Source: Arachis hypogaea (Eukaryota; Streptophyta; Magnoliopsida; Fabales; Fabaceae). From it: 64,000 nt of DNA. The stretch lies in the NCBI RefSeq assembly GCF_003086295.3, contig NC_092053.1, forward strand, positions 83,141,671-83,205,670. The letters run 5' to 3'. Positions 21,226 through 33,248 of the stretch are shown here, piece after piece. A program made the position numbers and the translations under genes. The notes below the pieces were generated by a model, which had not been told where the DNA came from, ran no database searches, and was given only the letters and a program-made list of their open reading frames with translations. Numbering within the stretch: the first letter of the stretch is position 1; every line of letters begins with the position of its first letter.

Positions 21226-22999
21226 GAAAAGGACCGTCCAACTTAAGGACGTTAAAGAAAAGTGTTAAGTGGGAGGCACCCCACCGTGGTAAGATCTTCC
21301 TTGTTTATACCATCTTATTTGTAACCTTAAATAATTGTGATTTTTGTGGTTTCTTGATGATTAATTGATTGCATAGGAATGCTAGTTTTATTCTTCTTGT
21401 TGATTAGATAGGATGTTAATCTAGTTTTCCTCATTTTGGTATGGATGAATTGTTGAAGTAAGGAGAATGCTATGTTTTGAATTGTGCATGACATTGTGAA
21501 GTGTTCTCTTTGGCTACTAACTTAAACACCTACCAAGAATGTGTTAGAATAGGTCTTGTTATGTTGAAAAAAAAAAGAGATAGAAAAATGAAAAATGGGC
21601 ACCGACGCGCCAACGCACTGTGCGCGCGTGCCGGTGGTGCAATTTCACCTCTTGGGCCAATTACCCAAGAGTTATGCCCACTTCGTGCCCAACTCACGCC
21701 AGGCACTCACGCATTCGCGTACTTGCCGCCTGCGTGCACCATAGCAAAACACCCATCAACGCGCAAGCGCATTGTGTGCGTGCGCGCCGATGGCGATATC
21801 TGGACTCTCTGGTACAAAAACCAGAGAGTTGTGCCACATTTGGGCCAACCTTGTGCCAAAACTGACGCCTCTGTGTGTTGTGCGCGTCCGCGCCAGTCGA
21901 AAAAACCTTCAGGCACGCATCCGCGCAAGGTGTGCGTCCGTGCGCCTGCGCCATTCACCAACTATGGTACAAAATCCAGAGACTTATGCCAACTTTGTGC
22001 CACTTTTGTGCCAGGGGCATAACTCCCCTTCCGCGGGCGCGCCACTACCGCGCAAGCGGCCGTTGCTAACACCCTCACCGATGCGCCAGCACACTGTGCG
22101 TGCACGCGCCGGTTGCGCGAATCAGTTTTATAACTTTGCGCCATGTTCTGTTCCCACTTCCCAATCCCTTTTCTTTCTTAATTCCCCTTTTCTTCTTCCT
22201 CCATCACACTCCTCTTCTTCTTCTTCTTCTTCCATAATCCACACCCTTGTCTCTGGCCACTCATCGGCGACAACCACCTCTTCCGGTGGCACTACACTTC
22301 TCCTATCTTCTTTCTCATCTTCACAAAAGAAGACTCAACCTTGTTCTCTTCTACTTCTCAAGGTTTTACTTCTCTCATTTCTTTACTTTCATTTTCTTTG
22401 CATTATTTTTTCTAGTTAGATGCTTCTTGTTGCTTTACATAGTTCCTCCTTTACTTACATGATGATGTTTCTTGCTTTTTTGTGTTTGCTTATTTTTCCT
22501 TTTCCTTATTTTCCCATGGATGTTGAATTGAGTTTAATTTGCTTTAATAGATCTTTTGTCATTCTTTTTCTTATCTTTGCCAATGTGTGATGTCTATGTG
22601 ATGATTGATGTTCTATTTTGGGCTTTGAATTGATTAAGTATCTCATAATTACTCTTTGCTTAATAATTGCACACCAAGTGTTCGAGGAAATGCATAGATA
22701 CCATTTTGGTTTCTTTTGCCTATGTACTTTCAATTGGATGCTTCTCCTCAGTCACTTGTTATCCTTTACAAGCATTGAGTCCACTTTGCTTGATAATTAG
22801 ATACACATTGAATGTGACTTGTTCTTTGTTATGGATGCTTGAGATTACTCCTCTCATGCCACTGCATGCTTTACTTCCTCTTGCATCCCATGCCAAGTGT
22901 TGTGACCCATGTCTTTATGATTACTATCCTTCACTTGCATGTTTTTATTAAAATGATACCTTGGGTTTAATGTTTTCCTATTTCCCTTCTTTTCTCAGG
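21226..22999 (+). other. Noncoding region between pol and ORF2, element H
   Basis: Starts with GGGAGGCACCCCACC (about 21269), contains the CG-rich cluster 21600-22125 and a TTC run near 22209-22232. It ends with a pyrimidine tract and CAG at 22996-22998, two bases before the ORF2 ATG. The layout suggests an intron acceptor for a spliced ORF2 message. Confidence 0.65.
21600..22125. repeat. CG-rich palindrome cluster of element H
   Basis: Dense GCGCAC, GTGCGCG, CGCGCC and GCGCGTGC words, with paired ACGCGCCAACGCACTGTGCG-type arms. The frames running through it are repeat by-products on both strands. It sits in the same slot as the clusters of B and D. Confidence 0.7.
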
Positions 23000-25448
23000 A
23001 TGGCCACCACGAAAGGCAAGGCAAAAGCTCCAAGAAAACCAGCCGTAAAGAGGGCACCCCAAAGATCCACTTCTAAAGCGCACTCTTCATTCGGAGCCGG
23101 ATCCTTAACTAAGAAAGCGAAGACACCCGCTCCTATTGATGAGAAGGAAAAGAGCAAGCCAGCGAAAGAGTCTTCAAGGTTTCCCAACTGCTTCTGTGAA
23201 TTTAAGTTCCCCTCCATAGCGGTACGGAACTATCATCCCGAGCATCTACTCGCTCCGTCGGACAAGGTTGCTCCTTGTATTTTACCCCGCATTGAACGAT
23301 GAGGATGGGAGTTTCTTTTGAGAAAACTGAAGAGACGGAAGATTAATGGTTTAGAAGTTATAGTAAACTCTCGTTGCAAGTATAGTTACTAAACCAAGCA
23401 ATCAACCTTTCTTACAAACGTTTTGGTTGTCACAAGTAACAAACCCCTTAAAAATTGATAACCGAGTATTTGAACCTCGGGTCGTCTTCTCAAGGAATTG
23501 CAGGGAAGTATGTTCTTATTATTAGTTATGAGTCTTGTAAATTGGGGGTTTTGAAAGTAAGGAAGCAGTATGTTGAATGATAAGAAAAATAAAATAGTAA
23601 TAATAAAATAAACTCTTGGCAAGGTAATAGAATTGGAAGTCCTATCCTTGTCAATTGTAATGAGAATTGGATTTTAATCCCACCTTGTTAACCTCTAACT
23701 ATGAAGGTAAATCAAGTGGATTAATCAGCTTAATCCTCAGGTCCTAGTCAATTCCTATGGAAAGACTAGAGTTATTGGAGCAACTCCAAATTTCAACCAC
23801 TGCTTTTTTTGACAGCTCAAGCGTTACCAATTACTTAACCAAAGCCAAAAGGAAGAAAATATCTAAATTAAATTAAAAACATTCATAAATAGAATAAAAC
23901 ATTGATAAACTGAAATACCTCAATTTATACTAATAAAGATATCAAATGTAACGTGAAAAAGTTCATAAATTAAATTGAGAAAATAAACGGAAAATTGAAC
24001 CTCATAAAAAGAAACAATCCTGAAAGTAAGAAAAATCCTAATCCTAAATCCTAAGAGAGATGAGAGAACCTCTCTCTCTAAAAATTACATCTAAATCCTA
24101 AAATTGTGTATTATGAGCTTGATTATGAATGGATGCATTCTCCCACTTTATAGCCTCTAATCTGTGTGTTCTGGGCTGAAACTGGGTCAAAAACAGCCCA
24201 GAAATCGCTCGAGAAGAAAACTGCCACGCTGATTTTCGGAACTGCGACGCGTCCACGTGGATCACGCGGTCGCATCACCTCGTGTCAGGGTAACTATGGC
24301 ATATTATATATCAAATTGAAGCCCCGTATGTTAGCTTTCTAACGCAACTGGAACCGCGTCATTTGGATCTCTGTAGCTAAAGTTATAGCCATTTGAGTGC
24401 GAAGAGGTCAGGCTGGACAACTTAGCAATTTCTCCAACTTCTTGTATTCCTTCCACTTTTGCATGCTTCCTCCCCATCCTTTGAGCCATTCTTGCCCTGT
24501 AATCTCTGAAATCACTTAACACACATATCAAGGCATCTAATGGTAATAACAGAGGATTAAACATAGGGAACTTAAGGCCAAAGAAGCATGTTTTCAATCA
24601 AAGCACATAATTAGGAAGGTAAATGTGAAACCATGCAAATAGTATGAATAAGTGGGTAAAGAGTTGATAAAAACCACTCAATTGAGCACAAGATAAACCA
24701 TGAAATAGTGGTTAATCAAAAACCAAGGGAAATCAACCTCTCTTGGGTTGAAGAATTCTACAATAACTACCATCTTTCCTCCTTTCAATCGGTATACATG
24801 TGCCGCAAGCAAGTCTTGGTTTCGAAAGAGGCTATTCAGCAAGTGCTTAATGTCCTACCAGTACCAAGTGACATGGATGGTTACCAAGAAGTCTTACGTC
24901 AGTGAGAGAAGTTTGGATTTGATTGGGACTCGATCCTTCGAGTCATTGCTGAGCCAGAGGCATCTTGGATCCATGGTCGACTCCGGATGAGGCCCAAGAG
25001 CATTGACGCTCGCTTCCTCACTGTGGAAGCTAGAGCTTGGGCCCAGATCCTATCTCACTATGTGCTACCTAGCACCCATAAGTCGTCCTTCATGGCAGAC
25101 CTCGCCTTGCTTGTTTGGTGTGTTCTCACGGAGAAGCCAGTGAACATTCCGCTTCTTGTCAAGCAAGCAATGAGTCAAGTTCACGACCGGGGTAATTTAC
25201 CATTTCCAGCATTGGTATCTGATTTAGTTGCTACTGCGAGTGTTCCTTGGAAAGTAAAGGACAGAAAGATTATAGTTCCGGCTAAGGGCGATGTGGTCCC
25301 AACCGGAAAATACTTACATCTTCCCATGAACAACCTGAGCCTTGACATAGCGCTTCCATCTACTATTTCTTCCACTTCATCATCACCACCACGACAAAGA
25401 TCCATACATCAAAGGATAGAAGATCTTCACCGGAAGCTTGATAAATAA
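23000..25448 (+). pseudogene. ORF2 of element H, split by a solo LTR
   Basis: It starts ATG at 23000 just after the splice acceptor, with a Lys/Pro/Ala-rich N-terminus (MATTKGKAKAPRKPAVKR) that looks like a nuclear or nucleic-acid-binding tail. An in-frame TGA lies at 23300-23302. The frame reaches 23328, is interrupted by the solo LTR, and resumes at 24724 in the same frame with SWVEEFYNNYHLSSFQSVY. Another TGA lies at 24903-24905, then the frame is open to 25448. The C-terminal part ends in a Ser/Pro-rich stretch and RIEDLHRKLDK. It belongs to the same broad family as ORF2 of C and I; function unknown. Confidence 0.8.
23329..24718 (-). mobile_element. Solo LTR
   Basis: A 1390-bp LTR on the minus strand, starting TGATTAACCAC (24718) and ending TCTCTTCA (23329). 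It is flanked by perfect 5-bp duplications aaaac (23324-23328 and 24719-24723). Removing it with one duplication restores the reading frame of H's ORF2. A TATAAAG box in the same context as in element B lies near 24150. It is the product of LTR-LTR recombination of a B/D-related element. Confidence 0.93.
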
Positions 25449-25536
25449 GAGCGGCGCAATCAACGTCGATAGACTTACATCAAGAAGCTTCTGCGTTGTG
25501 TTACCCCTAGCATGGAGGAACCCGAAATATTCACAT

Positions 25537-27193
25537 TGATGAACGAAAAATTGTGTGGTCTAGAATTTCACTAATGAATTCTCGTTGTAAAGTATAGTTT
25601 CTAAACCAAACAATAGTCCTTTCATACAAAAATTTTGGTTGTCACTTGTACAAACCCCAAATGAAAATTAACTGGAGTATTTGGACTCCGGGTTGTCTCA
25701 CGAGGAATTGCAATGAAGTGTATCCTTATTGGCTGTGAAGATGCAAGGGGGTTTTTGGTTGATAAGAGGGGCAACAAAATAAATGACAAGAAAAGTGAAT
25801 CAAACAAGTAACTAAAGAAAGCAAGTAATAAAGAGAGAGACATTCATGGTAAGGATTGAGAATATAAGCTTTCTATCCTAGTCATCCAACAAATAGGGAG
25901 AAAGTCAAACAAGACTAATTAATCATATCACAAATATAAACAAGAATTTATCTTATTATGTCATCTCCAACATTGGAAGAAGGTATCATATTATCTTCCA
26001 TGAGAGAAAGTCTAATAAGACTAGCTAATCTCAATCCAAAGATTCTAATCAACTTACTAATTAAATTAGCAAAAGATTAGCGTCAATGGAAACAATATTA
26101 GCTAACAACTCTAGATCACCAACATGAATTGGGTTTTTATGACTCAAGATTGCCTAATTACTCTTTCCAAACCAAGAATGCTCAAATCTACTCTAACATC
26201 CAACCAAGCATTTTGTCAAACACTTGGTGGGTAGTAAAGGAAAGCATGGTAAATGAGCAAGAATAGTAAAATCTACTAACTACAAATTGTAAGGAAACAA
26301 GATCAACAACTCAAATCAACAATAAAGAAACATCAAACATTAAATTGCATTAAAAGTAAATCAAATCCAACAAGAGAATTCATGAACATAAAAGAGAACA
26401 AAATAAAGGAAATGACAAGTAAAACTAGAAGAATAGAGATGTAACAATAAGAAATTAAAAGGAGGAACTAAATTAAAACATGAATTAAAAGTTGGATTTA
26501 AGAAAATTAAACCTAAACTATCCTAATTTCTAGAGAGAAGAGAGAGCTTCTCTCTCTAGAATTCTACCCTAAAACATGATGAAAACTAAACTATGACTAC
26601 TTGGTTCATTCCCCATTTAATCCTTGGATTCAATAGCATCAGAAATGAGTTGGATTAGGTCCAAAATGCTTCAGAAATTGCTGGGGTCGATTTCACTAAA
26701 GTGGACCCACAAGCAACATCGGTGCGCACGCGTACATGGCACATGCGCGCCCCTATACGCAAAGAAACATATGACAAATTTTATATTATTTTGAAGCCCC
26801 GGATGTTAGCTTTCCAACGCAACCAGAACCGCCTCATTTGGATCTCTGTAACTCAAGTTATGGTCGATTAAGTGCCAGGAGGTCAAGCTTGACAGCTTTA
26901 CGGTTCCTTCATTTCTTCATGAGTTCTCCCACTTTGCATGCTTTTCTCCTCACTTCTTACATCCAATACTTGCCTTATGAACTGAAATCACTCAACAAAC
27001 ATATCAAGGCATCGAATGGAATTAAAATGAATTAAAATCACCAATTTTAGGGCCTAAAAAGCATGTTTTCACATTTAAGCACAAATCAAGGGAGAATTAC
27101 AAAACCATGCTATTTCATTGAATAAATGTGAGAAAAGTTGATAAAATCCCCCTCAAATAAGCACAACATAAACCACAAAATTGGGGTTTATCA
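25537..27193 (-). repeat. 3' LTR of element D
   Basis: 1657 bp; minus strand begins TGATAAACCCC (27193) and ends CGTTCATCA (25537). The outer 870 bp match 44115-44991 almost base for base, apart from a short stretch near 44462-44505 absent here. A GAGAGAAG run occurs near 26535-26560. Confidence 0.9.
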
Positions 27194-27230
27194 AATCTCC
27201 ACACACTTAAACCAAGCATGTCCTCATGCT
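27194..27230 (-). other. Hairpin and polypurine tract before 3' LTR, element D
   Basis: On the minus strand AGCATG-AGGA-CATGCT (27230-27215) is a perfect 6-bp stem with an AGGA loop. It is followed by AAGTGTGTGGAGATT, abutting the LTR at 27193. It is the counterpart of 8610-8648 in B. Confidence 0.72.
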
Positions 27231-27923
27231 AAGAATAAAGAAGAACAAGAAAAGGGTTATGAACATTTATTCAATGCAAATAAACTATATGCACCTATCT
27301 ATATGAATGCAACTAAATGAAAAATGATTCTACCTACTTGGTTAAAAGCAAATCAATCTCCAAGAACATATATGCACATGTAGGGCTGAGGTCATATGAC
27401 GACTCACAAACTCTTCCAATTCAAATATCAAAATAAAGTTCAAATAGACTTGCAAGAAGAAAGCTCATGAAAGCCAGGAACAAGGAATTGAGCATCGAAC
27501 CCTCACCGGAAGTGTATCCGCTCTAGTCGCTCGAGTGTATAGGTCGATTCACTCAATTCTCCTCTAATCATGCTTTTCAAGATTTGTTTTTCATCTAACA
27601 ATCAACAATTATTCAATGCATGCATACATTCATCATAAGGTCTTATTCATAGGTTGTAATGGGGCTAGGGTAAAGGTAAGGATGCATATGGTCAAGTGAG
27701 CTTGAAATTTGTATCTTTGATTAGCCTAAGCTCTCACCTAACACATGTAACAAACTATACAATTCTAGTACACAATCTAGCTACCCATGATTCCCACTTT
27801 TTCATATATTCATGCATTCTTTTTAATTCACATTCCATATGCATTGATTTTTATTGAACTTTACTTTGGGGCATTTTTGTCCCCTTTTTTATTTCTTTTT
27901 CTTTTTTTTTTCTTTTTCTATAT

Positions 27924-27972
<49 letters not shown>

Positions 27973-28762
27973 ATTTTTTTTCTTTTGTCTTTATCATCAT
28001 TTTTTTTCTAAAGTATATACAAATGTATCAATGCATACGGTTTTACATATAGTGCATGAATATGTACCCAATTCCCAAAATATAAAAACACACTTTCCTC
28101 TCAACCAATGTCCCAAGTTTCCCTACCCAAATGATACACACCCTCACTAGCCTAAGCTAATCAAAGATCCAAATTAAGGGACATTTATTGTTCTTCACTT
28201 AGGAGTAGTGATGTGCTAATATTAAGAACAAAAGGGGTTAATTAGGCTAAAAATTGGCTAACAATGGTTGATAAAAGGTAGGCTATTTGGGAAAGTGAGC
28301 TAGATGAAATGATGGCCTCAATCATATAAGTGCATGTATACATGGAATAATGGACATAAAGAATCAAACAAATCAAATATTACAATCATAGAAAAAGAAC
28401 AATGCACACAAGAATGGAAATAAGTGGTTATATGATGTAACCACACAATTGGGCCCAAAACTCACATGCTTGTGTCCTTAGCTCAAAAACCATGTTCCAA
28501 AATAAATTTTTCAAGCAAGTTCGTCAAGAAAAAAAATTTTTTTTTCAAATTGGTAGGGTGCCCTAAAAAACAGTTTCTTGGAAAAGAAATCATCACCCTA
28601 ACCAAGTAGTCCTAACATAAAAAGAAGTGGTAAAATATGTACAAATTCTAACTATCATGCAACCTATCATGCAATGCAACAACTAATCTAACAAAGACAA
28701 AAATTAAAAATTGGTGTTGAGAAAGGAAGTTGTTACCCATGGAGGTCGGTCGGACGACCTCC
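27231..28762 (-). other. 3' noncoding region of element D with a TA microsatellite
   Basis: No supported coding frame. It holds a long TA run at about 27922-27969 between T-rich stretches. Counterpart of 7183-8609 in B. Confidence 0.55.
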
Positions 28763-28793
28763 TCACACTTAAAAATTTACACCGTCCTTGGTG
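28763..28793 (-). other. Internal hairpin plus polypurine motif, element D
   Basis: On the minus strand CACCA-AGGA-CGGTG (28793-28780) pairs over four base pairs around an AGGA loop. It is followed by AAGTGTGAGGAGG, equivalent to 7144-7182 in B. Confidence 0.55.
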
Positions 28794-28879
28794 CATGCAA
28801 AGAAGAGTAAAGTGGACGGGTTGCTACAATTGATGAGTTTCTTCAAAAGGTTGTGCGGGTGAGCTTGTTTGTTGCCCCA

Positions 28880-28950
28880 TTTAGAAGCTTTTCCCTTCCT
28901 TTCCTTCTTGGTGGCCAACCTAAAAGGGAAGAAAAAGAAAGAAAATTAAG
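28880..28950 (-). pseudogene. Remnant of ORF2 start and splice acceptor, element D
   Basis: On the minus strand a pyrimidine tract ends in TTTTAG, followed by GTTGGCCACCAAGAAGG. This corresponds to the ORF2 start in H (GATGGCCACCACGAAAGG) with the ATG changed to TTG. The rest of ORF2 is absent. Confidence 0.55.
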
Positions 28951-30334
28951 CCTACAACAAAGATATGAAAGCAATTAGAACATAGGCGGGGGCTAATGCC
29001 AAATAAAAGTAGGGTCCTCAATACATGTTAGCTACGCATGTAAGTGAGAATACAATTCAAGCAAAGGCATATCAATTAATACTTGATGCAAGAATAAAGT
29101 CAAAGCATAGGCAAATGACATGAAGAGCATGTTGCATCAAGCTTAATCAACAATTGACACAAACAAGATTAGTGATAAGCATGAGAGCATTTGGTCCCAT
29201 CCTAACTCACTGATGATGAGGTATAAAAAAAAACAAGGGATCGTGAGTCAGGAAGGACTAAAGCACTAATCTTGTGTGTAGAGCAAATATTACAATTAAT
29301 GTCAAACAAGTCACAAAGCACCAAGATTAACCAAGAAATTCTCAACAATTGAATATAAGAATCCAACACCATTATTAAAATGAGAAACTTAGAAAAGAAA
29401 ATAAGAACAAGTTATAAAAACAAAATTAAAATGCAATATATGAAAATAAGCAAATGCAATAAAAAAAAATGAAAGAAAAGAAATTTTTTTTTTGTTATTT
29501 TGTTATTTTTTTATTTTTTTATTTTTTTTACCGGCGCGGACGCGTCATGCACACATCCGCGCCGATGCGCAGTTTTGGCCAAGGGACGCGTACGCGCCAG
29601 GTGCGCGCACACGTGGGTTGCAGGCACAGAATAGGCACAAACTGGGCATAACTCTCTGGAACATGTACCAGGAGGGCAGGTGGCGGTATTGGCGCGCACG
29701 CGCACAGCGTGCGTGCGCGCGCATTGTGCAATTAGCTTCAAGGATGCGAACGCGCCAGGTGCGCGCATGCGCGGGTGGTTTGTGCCTCAGGCATAGTGCT
29801 GGCGTAATGTAGGCGCAACTCTCGGGTCAATGTATAGAGGGATGAATTTTTGCATCCATGCGTCCGCGCACATGGCGTGCCCGCATGGATGGTTGAAAAT
29901 GCTTGAGGCGCGCGTACGCGCCAGGTGCGCGCACGCGCGGGTTGGTGCTCTATTTTTCAAAATTTTTCCAAGTTCTTACACCAAACTATGCATTCCAAAC
30001 CTCCAAACAGCTACTCAAACACCACAAAACCTTATTTAACATATTATACTACCAAATAAACTCAATAAACTACTCTAAATATGAATTTAAACTAATTCTA
30101 CCAATATTTACAAACGTGAAAATGAAAAGATATTACCATGGTGGGGTGTCTCCCACCTAGCACTTTTGTTTATTGTCCTTAAGTTGGACTTATGGGGAGC
30201 TTTTCTTAAGGTGGCTTGTGCTTGAAGCTATCCTTGAACATCCACCAATGCTTGAGTCTCCAATAAGCTCCATTCTTCATTTTTAATATCTTCAAGCTTT
30301 GATGGAGTTCTTCACAAACCATAAGATCCCAAAT
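28951..30334 (-). other. Noncoding region downstream of the D ORF
   Basis: It holds the CG-rich cluster 29530-29945, homopolymer A and T runs near 29460-29530, and the block CCACCATGG...GTCTCCCACC near 30137-30160, which is the reverse of the post-coding block in B and H. No coding frame is supported. Confidence 0.55.
29530..29945. repeat. CG-rich palindrome cluster of element D
   Basis: Repeated GCGCGCACGCGC, GGACGCGTACGCGCC and CAGGTGCGCGCACGCG words, many self-complementary. It has the same slot as the clusters in B and H but different sequence. Confidence 0.7.
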
Positions 30335-30910
30335 TTAATTCTCCTTGTGCGATCCGGGATCCCACACTTTGTTTTGACACCCATCTTCAAATTGATCACC
30401 ATGATTCCAATTGGGTGGCATGACCTTAAAATTCTCAATTAGGCACCCAAACATTCTCCTAGACCCATGCAATTTGGTTCTACACCAACCATTAATTTTC
30501 AACTTTGAGCAAGCAACCATCATGAACTTAGAGTGATGTGCCCAACTACTACACAACTCTCTCCTACTCTTGACTCCACAAAGAGCTCTAAGTTGCCCAT
30601 CCGTCTCAAGCAAACCATATTCAAGTGAGAAATTAAAGCTTAGGGATAAGAATTTTACCCACTTGAATGTTGTATTGGATGGTGACTTAGGAAGGGGTGG
30701 TCCTAATGATCTTGCAAGTTCCACTCCCTTGTGCTCTTCTTTGACTACCTCCACCTCTTCACAAGCTTCTTCAAATTTAACCTATTCCTCTTGGTAGCTC
30801 TCTTCCAATTCAATCTCTTCTTCATTGCTTACCAAGGGCATGAGAGGTTGTGCATCTTCTTCTTTGATCTCAATTTCAAGCCCAATGGGAGAGGATTCAA
30901 TTGTAGATAG
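30335..30910 (-). pseudogene. C-terminal half of the D long ORF
   Basis: Minus-strand continuation of the ORF cut by element C. It contains VVKEEHKG, SLEYGLLETDGQLRALCG, FMMVACSKLK, GSRRMFGCL, then WNHGDQFEDGCQNKVWDPG. Compared with element B the Cys, Trp and His residues and spacing are largely kept. A stop codon lies near 30783 in the acidic part. Product unknown. Confidence 0.72.
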
Positions 30911-31246
30911 GAACTTGATGAGCGGACATTTTATACGCTTTTTGGGGTTAATTTCATATAGATTTTAGTATGTTTTAGTTGGTTTTCAGTTCATTTTCAT
31001 TAGTTTCTAGGCAAATTCCACATTTCTGGACTTTACTATGAGTTTGTGTATTTTTCTGTAATTTCAGGTATTTTCTGGCTGAAATTGAGGGTGCTGAGCA
31101 AAAATCTGATTCAGGCTGAAAAAGGATTGCTGATGCTGTTTGATTCTGACCTCCCTGCACTCAAAATGGATTTTCTGGAGCTACAGGACTCCAAATGGCG
31201 TGCTTCCAATTGCGTTGGAAATTATACATCCAGGGCTTTCCAGCAA

Positions 31247-31254
31247 TATATAAT
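31247..31254 (+). promoter_or_regulatory. TATA box of element C 5' LTR
   Basis: TATATAAT. It is repeated at 41780-41787 in the 3' LTR and at 46332-46339 (minus strand) in element E, in the same context (AGCAATATATAATAGT in C). Confidence 0.6.
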
Positions 31255-31288
31255 AGTACATACTTTGCTCAAGGATAGACGACGTAAA

Positions 31289-31400
31289 CTGGCGTTAAAC
31301 GCCAGCTCTCTGTCCAATTCTGGCGTCCAGCGCCAGAAACACGTTGCAAGTTGGAGTTCAACGCCAGAAAATGATCCAAAGCTGGCGTTGAACGCTCAAA
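31289..31400. repeat. GGCGTTNAACGCC palindromes in the 5' LTR of C
   Basis: CTGGCGTTAAACGCCAG (31289-31305), then CTGGCGTCCAGCGCCAG, TTCAACGCCAG and CTGGCGTTGAACGCTC. It is the same core as in the internal array 38374-38675. The copy in the 3' LTR is 41822-41930. Confidence 0.8.
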
Positions 31401-32458
31401 ACAGCCCCAGGCACGTGAAAGCTTTAGTCTCAGCCCCAGCACACACCAAGTGGGCCCCAGAAGTAGATTTCTGCACTATCTATTATAGTTTACTCATTTT
31501 CTGTAAACCTAGGTTACTAGTTTAGTATTTAAACAACTTTTAGAGATTTATTTTGTATCTCATGACATTTTAGATCAAAACTTTGTACTCTTTGATGGCA
31601 TGAGTCTCTAAACTCCATTGTTGGGGGTGAGGAGCTCTGCTGTGTCTCGATGAATCAATGCAAGTATTTCTGTTTTCCGTTCAAACATGCGTGTTCCTAT
31701 CTAAGATATCCATTCGCGTCTAACTATGGAGAAGGTGATGATCAGTGACACTCATCACCTTCCTCAATCCATGAACGTGTGTCTGACAATCACCTCCGTT
31801 CTACATCAGATTGAATGAATATCTCTTAGATTCCTTAATCAAAATCTCCATGGTATAAGCTAGATTGATGGCGGCATTCATGAGAATCCGGAAAGTCTAA
31901 ACCTTGTCTGTGGTATTCCGAGTAGGATTCTGGGATTGGATGACTGTGACGAACTTCAAAGTCGCAAGTGCTGGGCGTAGTGACAGACGCAAAAGGATAG
32001 TAAATCCTATTCCGGGACGACTGAGAACCTGCAGATGATTAGCCGTGCGGTGACAGCGCACTTGGACCCTTTTCACTGGAAGGATGGATGGTAGCCATTG
32101 ACAACGGTGATCCACCAACATACAACTTGCCATAGAAGGACGTGCGTGCGTGAATCAGAGGACAGAGGAAAGCAGAGATTCAGAAGACAAAGCATCTCCA
32201 AAACTCCAACATATTCTCCATTACTGCATAACAAGTAACCTTTAACCCATGCTCTCTTGTTTATTCGCAATTCATCTGATAAATATAATTGACTTCCTGA
32301 CTAAGAATTGCAAGATAACCATAGATTGCTTCAAACCAACAATCTCCGTGGGATTCGACCCTTACTCACGTAAGGTATTACTTGGACGACCCAGTGCACT
32401 TGCTGGTTAGTGGTACGAGTTGTGAAAAGTGTGATTCACAATTCGTGCACCAAGTTTT

Positions 32459-32475
32459 TGGCGCCGTTGCCAGGG
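32459..32475 (+). other. Primer binding site of element C, tRNA-Asp type
   Basis: TGGCGCCGTTGCCAGGG, six bases after the LTR end, with one mismatch to the recalled tRNA-Asp 3' end. Confidence 0.88.
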
Positions 32476-33248
32476 ATTGTTCGTGTTTGAACAACTAACG
32501 GTTTATTTTGTTGCTTAGATTAGGAAAATTTTTCCTTTTGGTTTAGAGTCTCTTATTATTGTTCTTGGTTAAAAATATTCTTCTTCAAAACAAGTGTTAC
32601 ATTTATTGCCCAATTGGCTAGAGTGTTGGTTTATGTTCTTGATGATTGAGCACCAGTTTTATTAAAAAAATCTTTTTCAAAAATAATTTTCCCTTGATTA
32701 AATCTTGTGCCAAACTTTAAATTTGGTGTTTTTTTATTGATTTTTCTTGGGTTTTCTAAAAATTTTAAGTTTGGTGTTCCTTATTCATGTTCTTGTGTTC
32801 TTGTGAGTCTTCAAAGTGTTCTTGCATTTTCCTTGTGTCTTGATCTTAAAATTTTTAAGTTTGGTGTTCCTTGGTGTTTTCCCTCCAAAATTTTCGAAAA
32901 CTAGGAACATTAGATCTAAAAATTTTAAATCTTGTGCTATTTTATTGTTTTTCTCTTTCCTCACTAAATTCAGAAAAAAAATAAAAAAATAAATATCTTT
33001 TCTCTCTATTTCTAAAACAAATTTTCGAAATTCATTTATAAAATTCAGATTTTTTTTTTAAATTTAAAATCTTTTCCAAATCATATCTTTTTCAAAACTT
33101 CCTGACCACTTTCTCCTCCCTCATTTTTTCGAAAATCTTCACCTATTTTTATTTATTTTATTTTAATTTATTTTATTTTCGAAATAAAGAAATAAATAAA
33201 TAAATAAAAATAAAATTTTTTATTTTATATCATCTCCCTTTTTCCATC
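32476..33248 (+). other. Leader of element C
   Basis: AT-rich 5' untranslated region. It carries AAATTTGGTGT (32719-32729) and two copies of AAGTTTGGTGTTCC (32767-32780, 32857-32870), the same word that precedes ORF2 and the 3' LTR. It ends in TTTTATTT-rich sequence before the gag ATG. Confidence 0.65.

Larger units (their letters stand above)
19321..25536 (+). mobile_element. Element H: 5'-truncated Athila-like retrotransposon
   Basis: Begins inside reverse transcriptase without LTR, PBS or gag. It continues with RNase H, integrase, a CG-rich noncoding region, a 3' splice site and ORF2, then is cut at 25537 by element D. A solo LTR splits its ORF2. The vestigial ORF2 starts in B and D resemble H's, so H belongs to or near their likely autonomous parent lineage. 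Confidence 0.8.
30916..32452 (+). repeat. 5' LTR of element C
   Basis: TGATGAGCGGAC ... GTGCACCA. TATA box at 31247-31254; about 35 bases further the GGCGTTNAACGCC palindromes begin (31289-31400), so they would lie at the start of the transcript. Confidence 0.95.

Noticed and set aside
21501..22419. Several long frames on both strands in the CG-rich part of element H
   Set aside because: CG-rich repeats are poor in stop codons; the frames are Arg/Ala/His-rich, mutually overlapping and not shared with B or D.
25449..25536. Possible host gene between ORF2 of H and element D
   Set aside because: It is the short continuation of H cut by the LTR of D; no independent frame.
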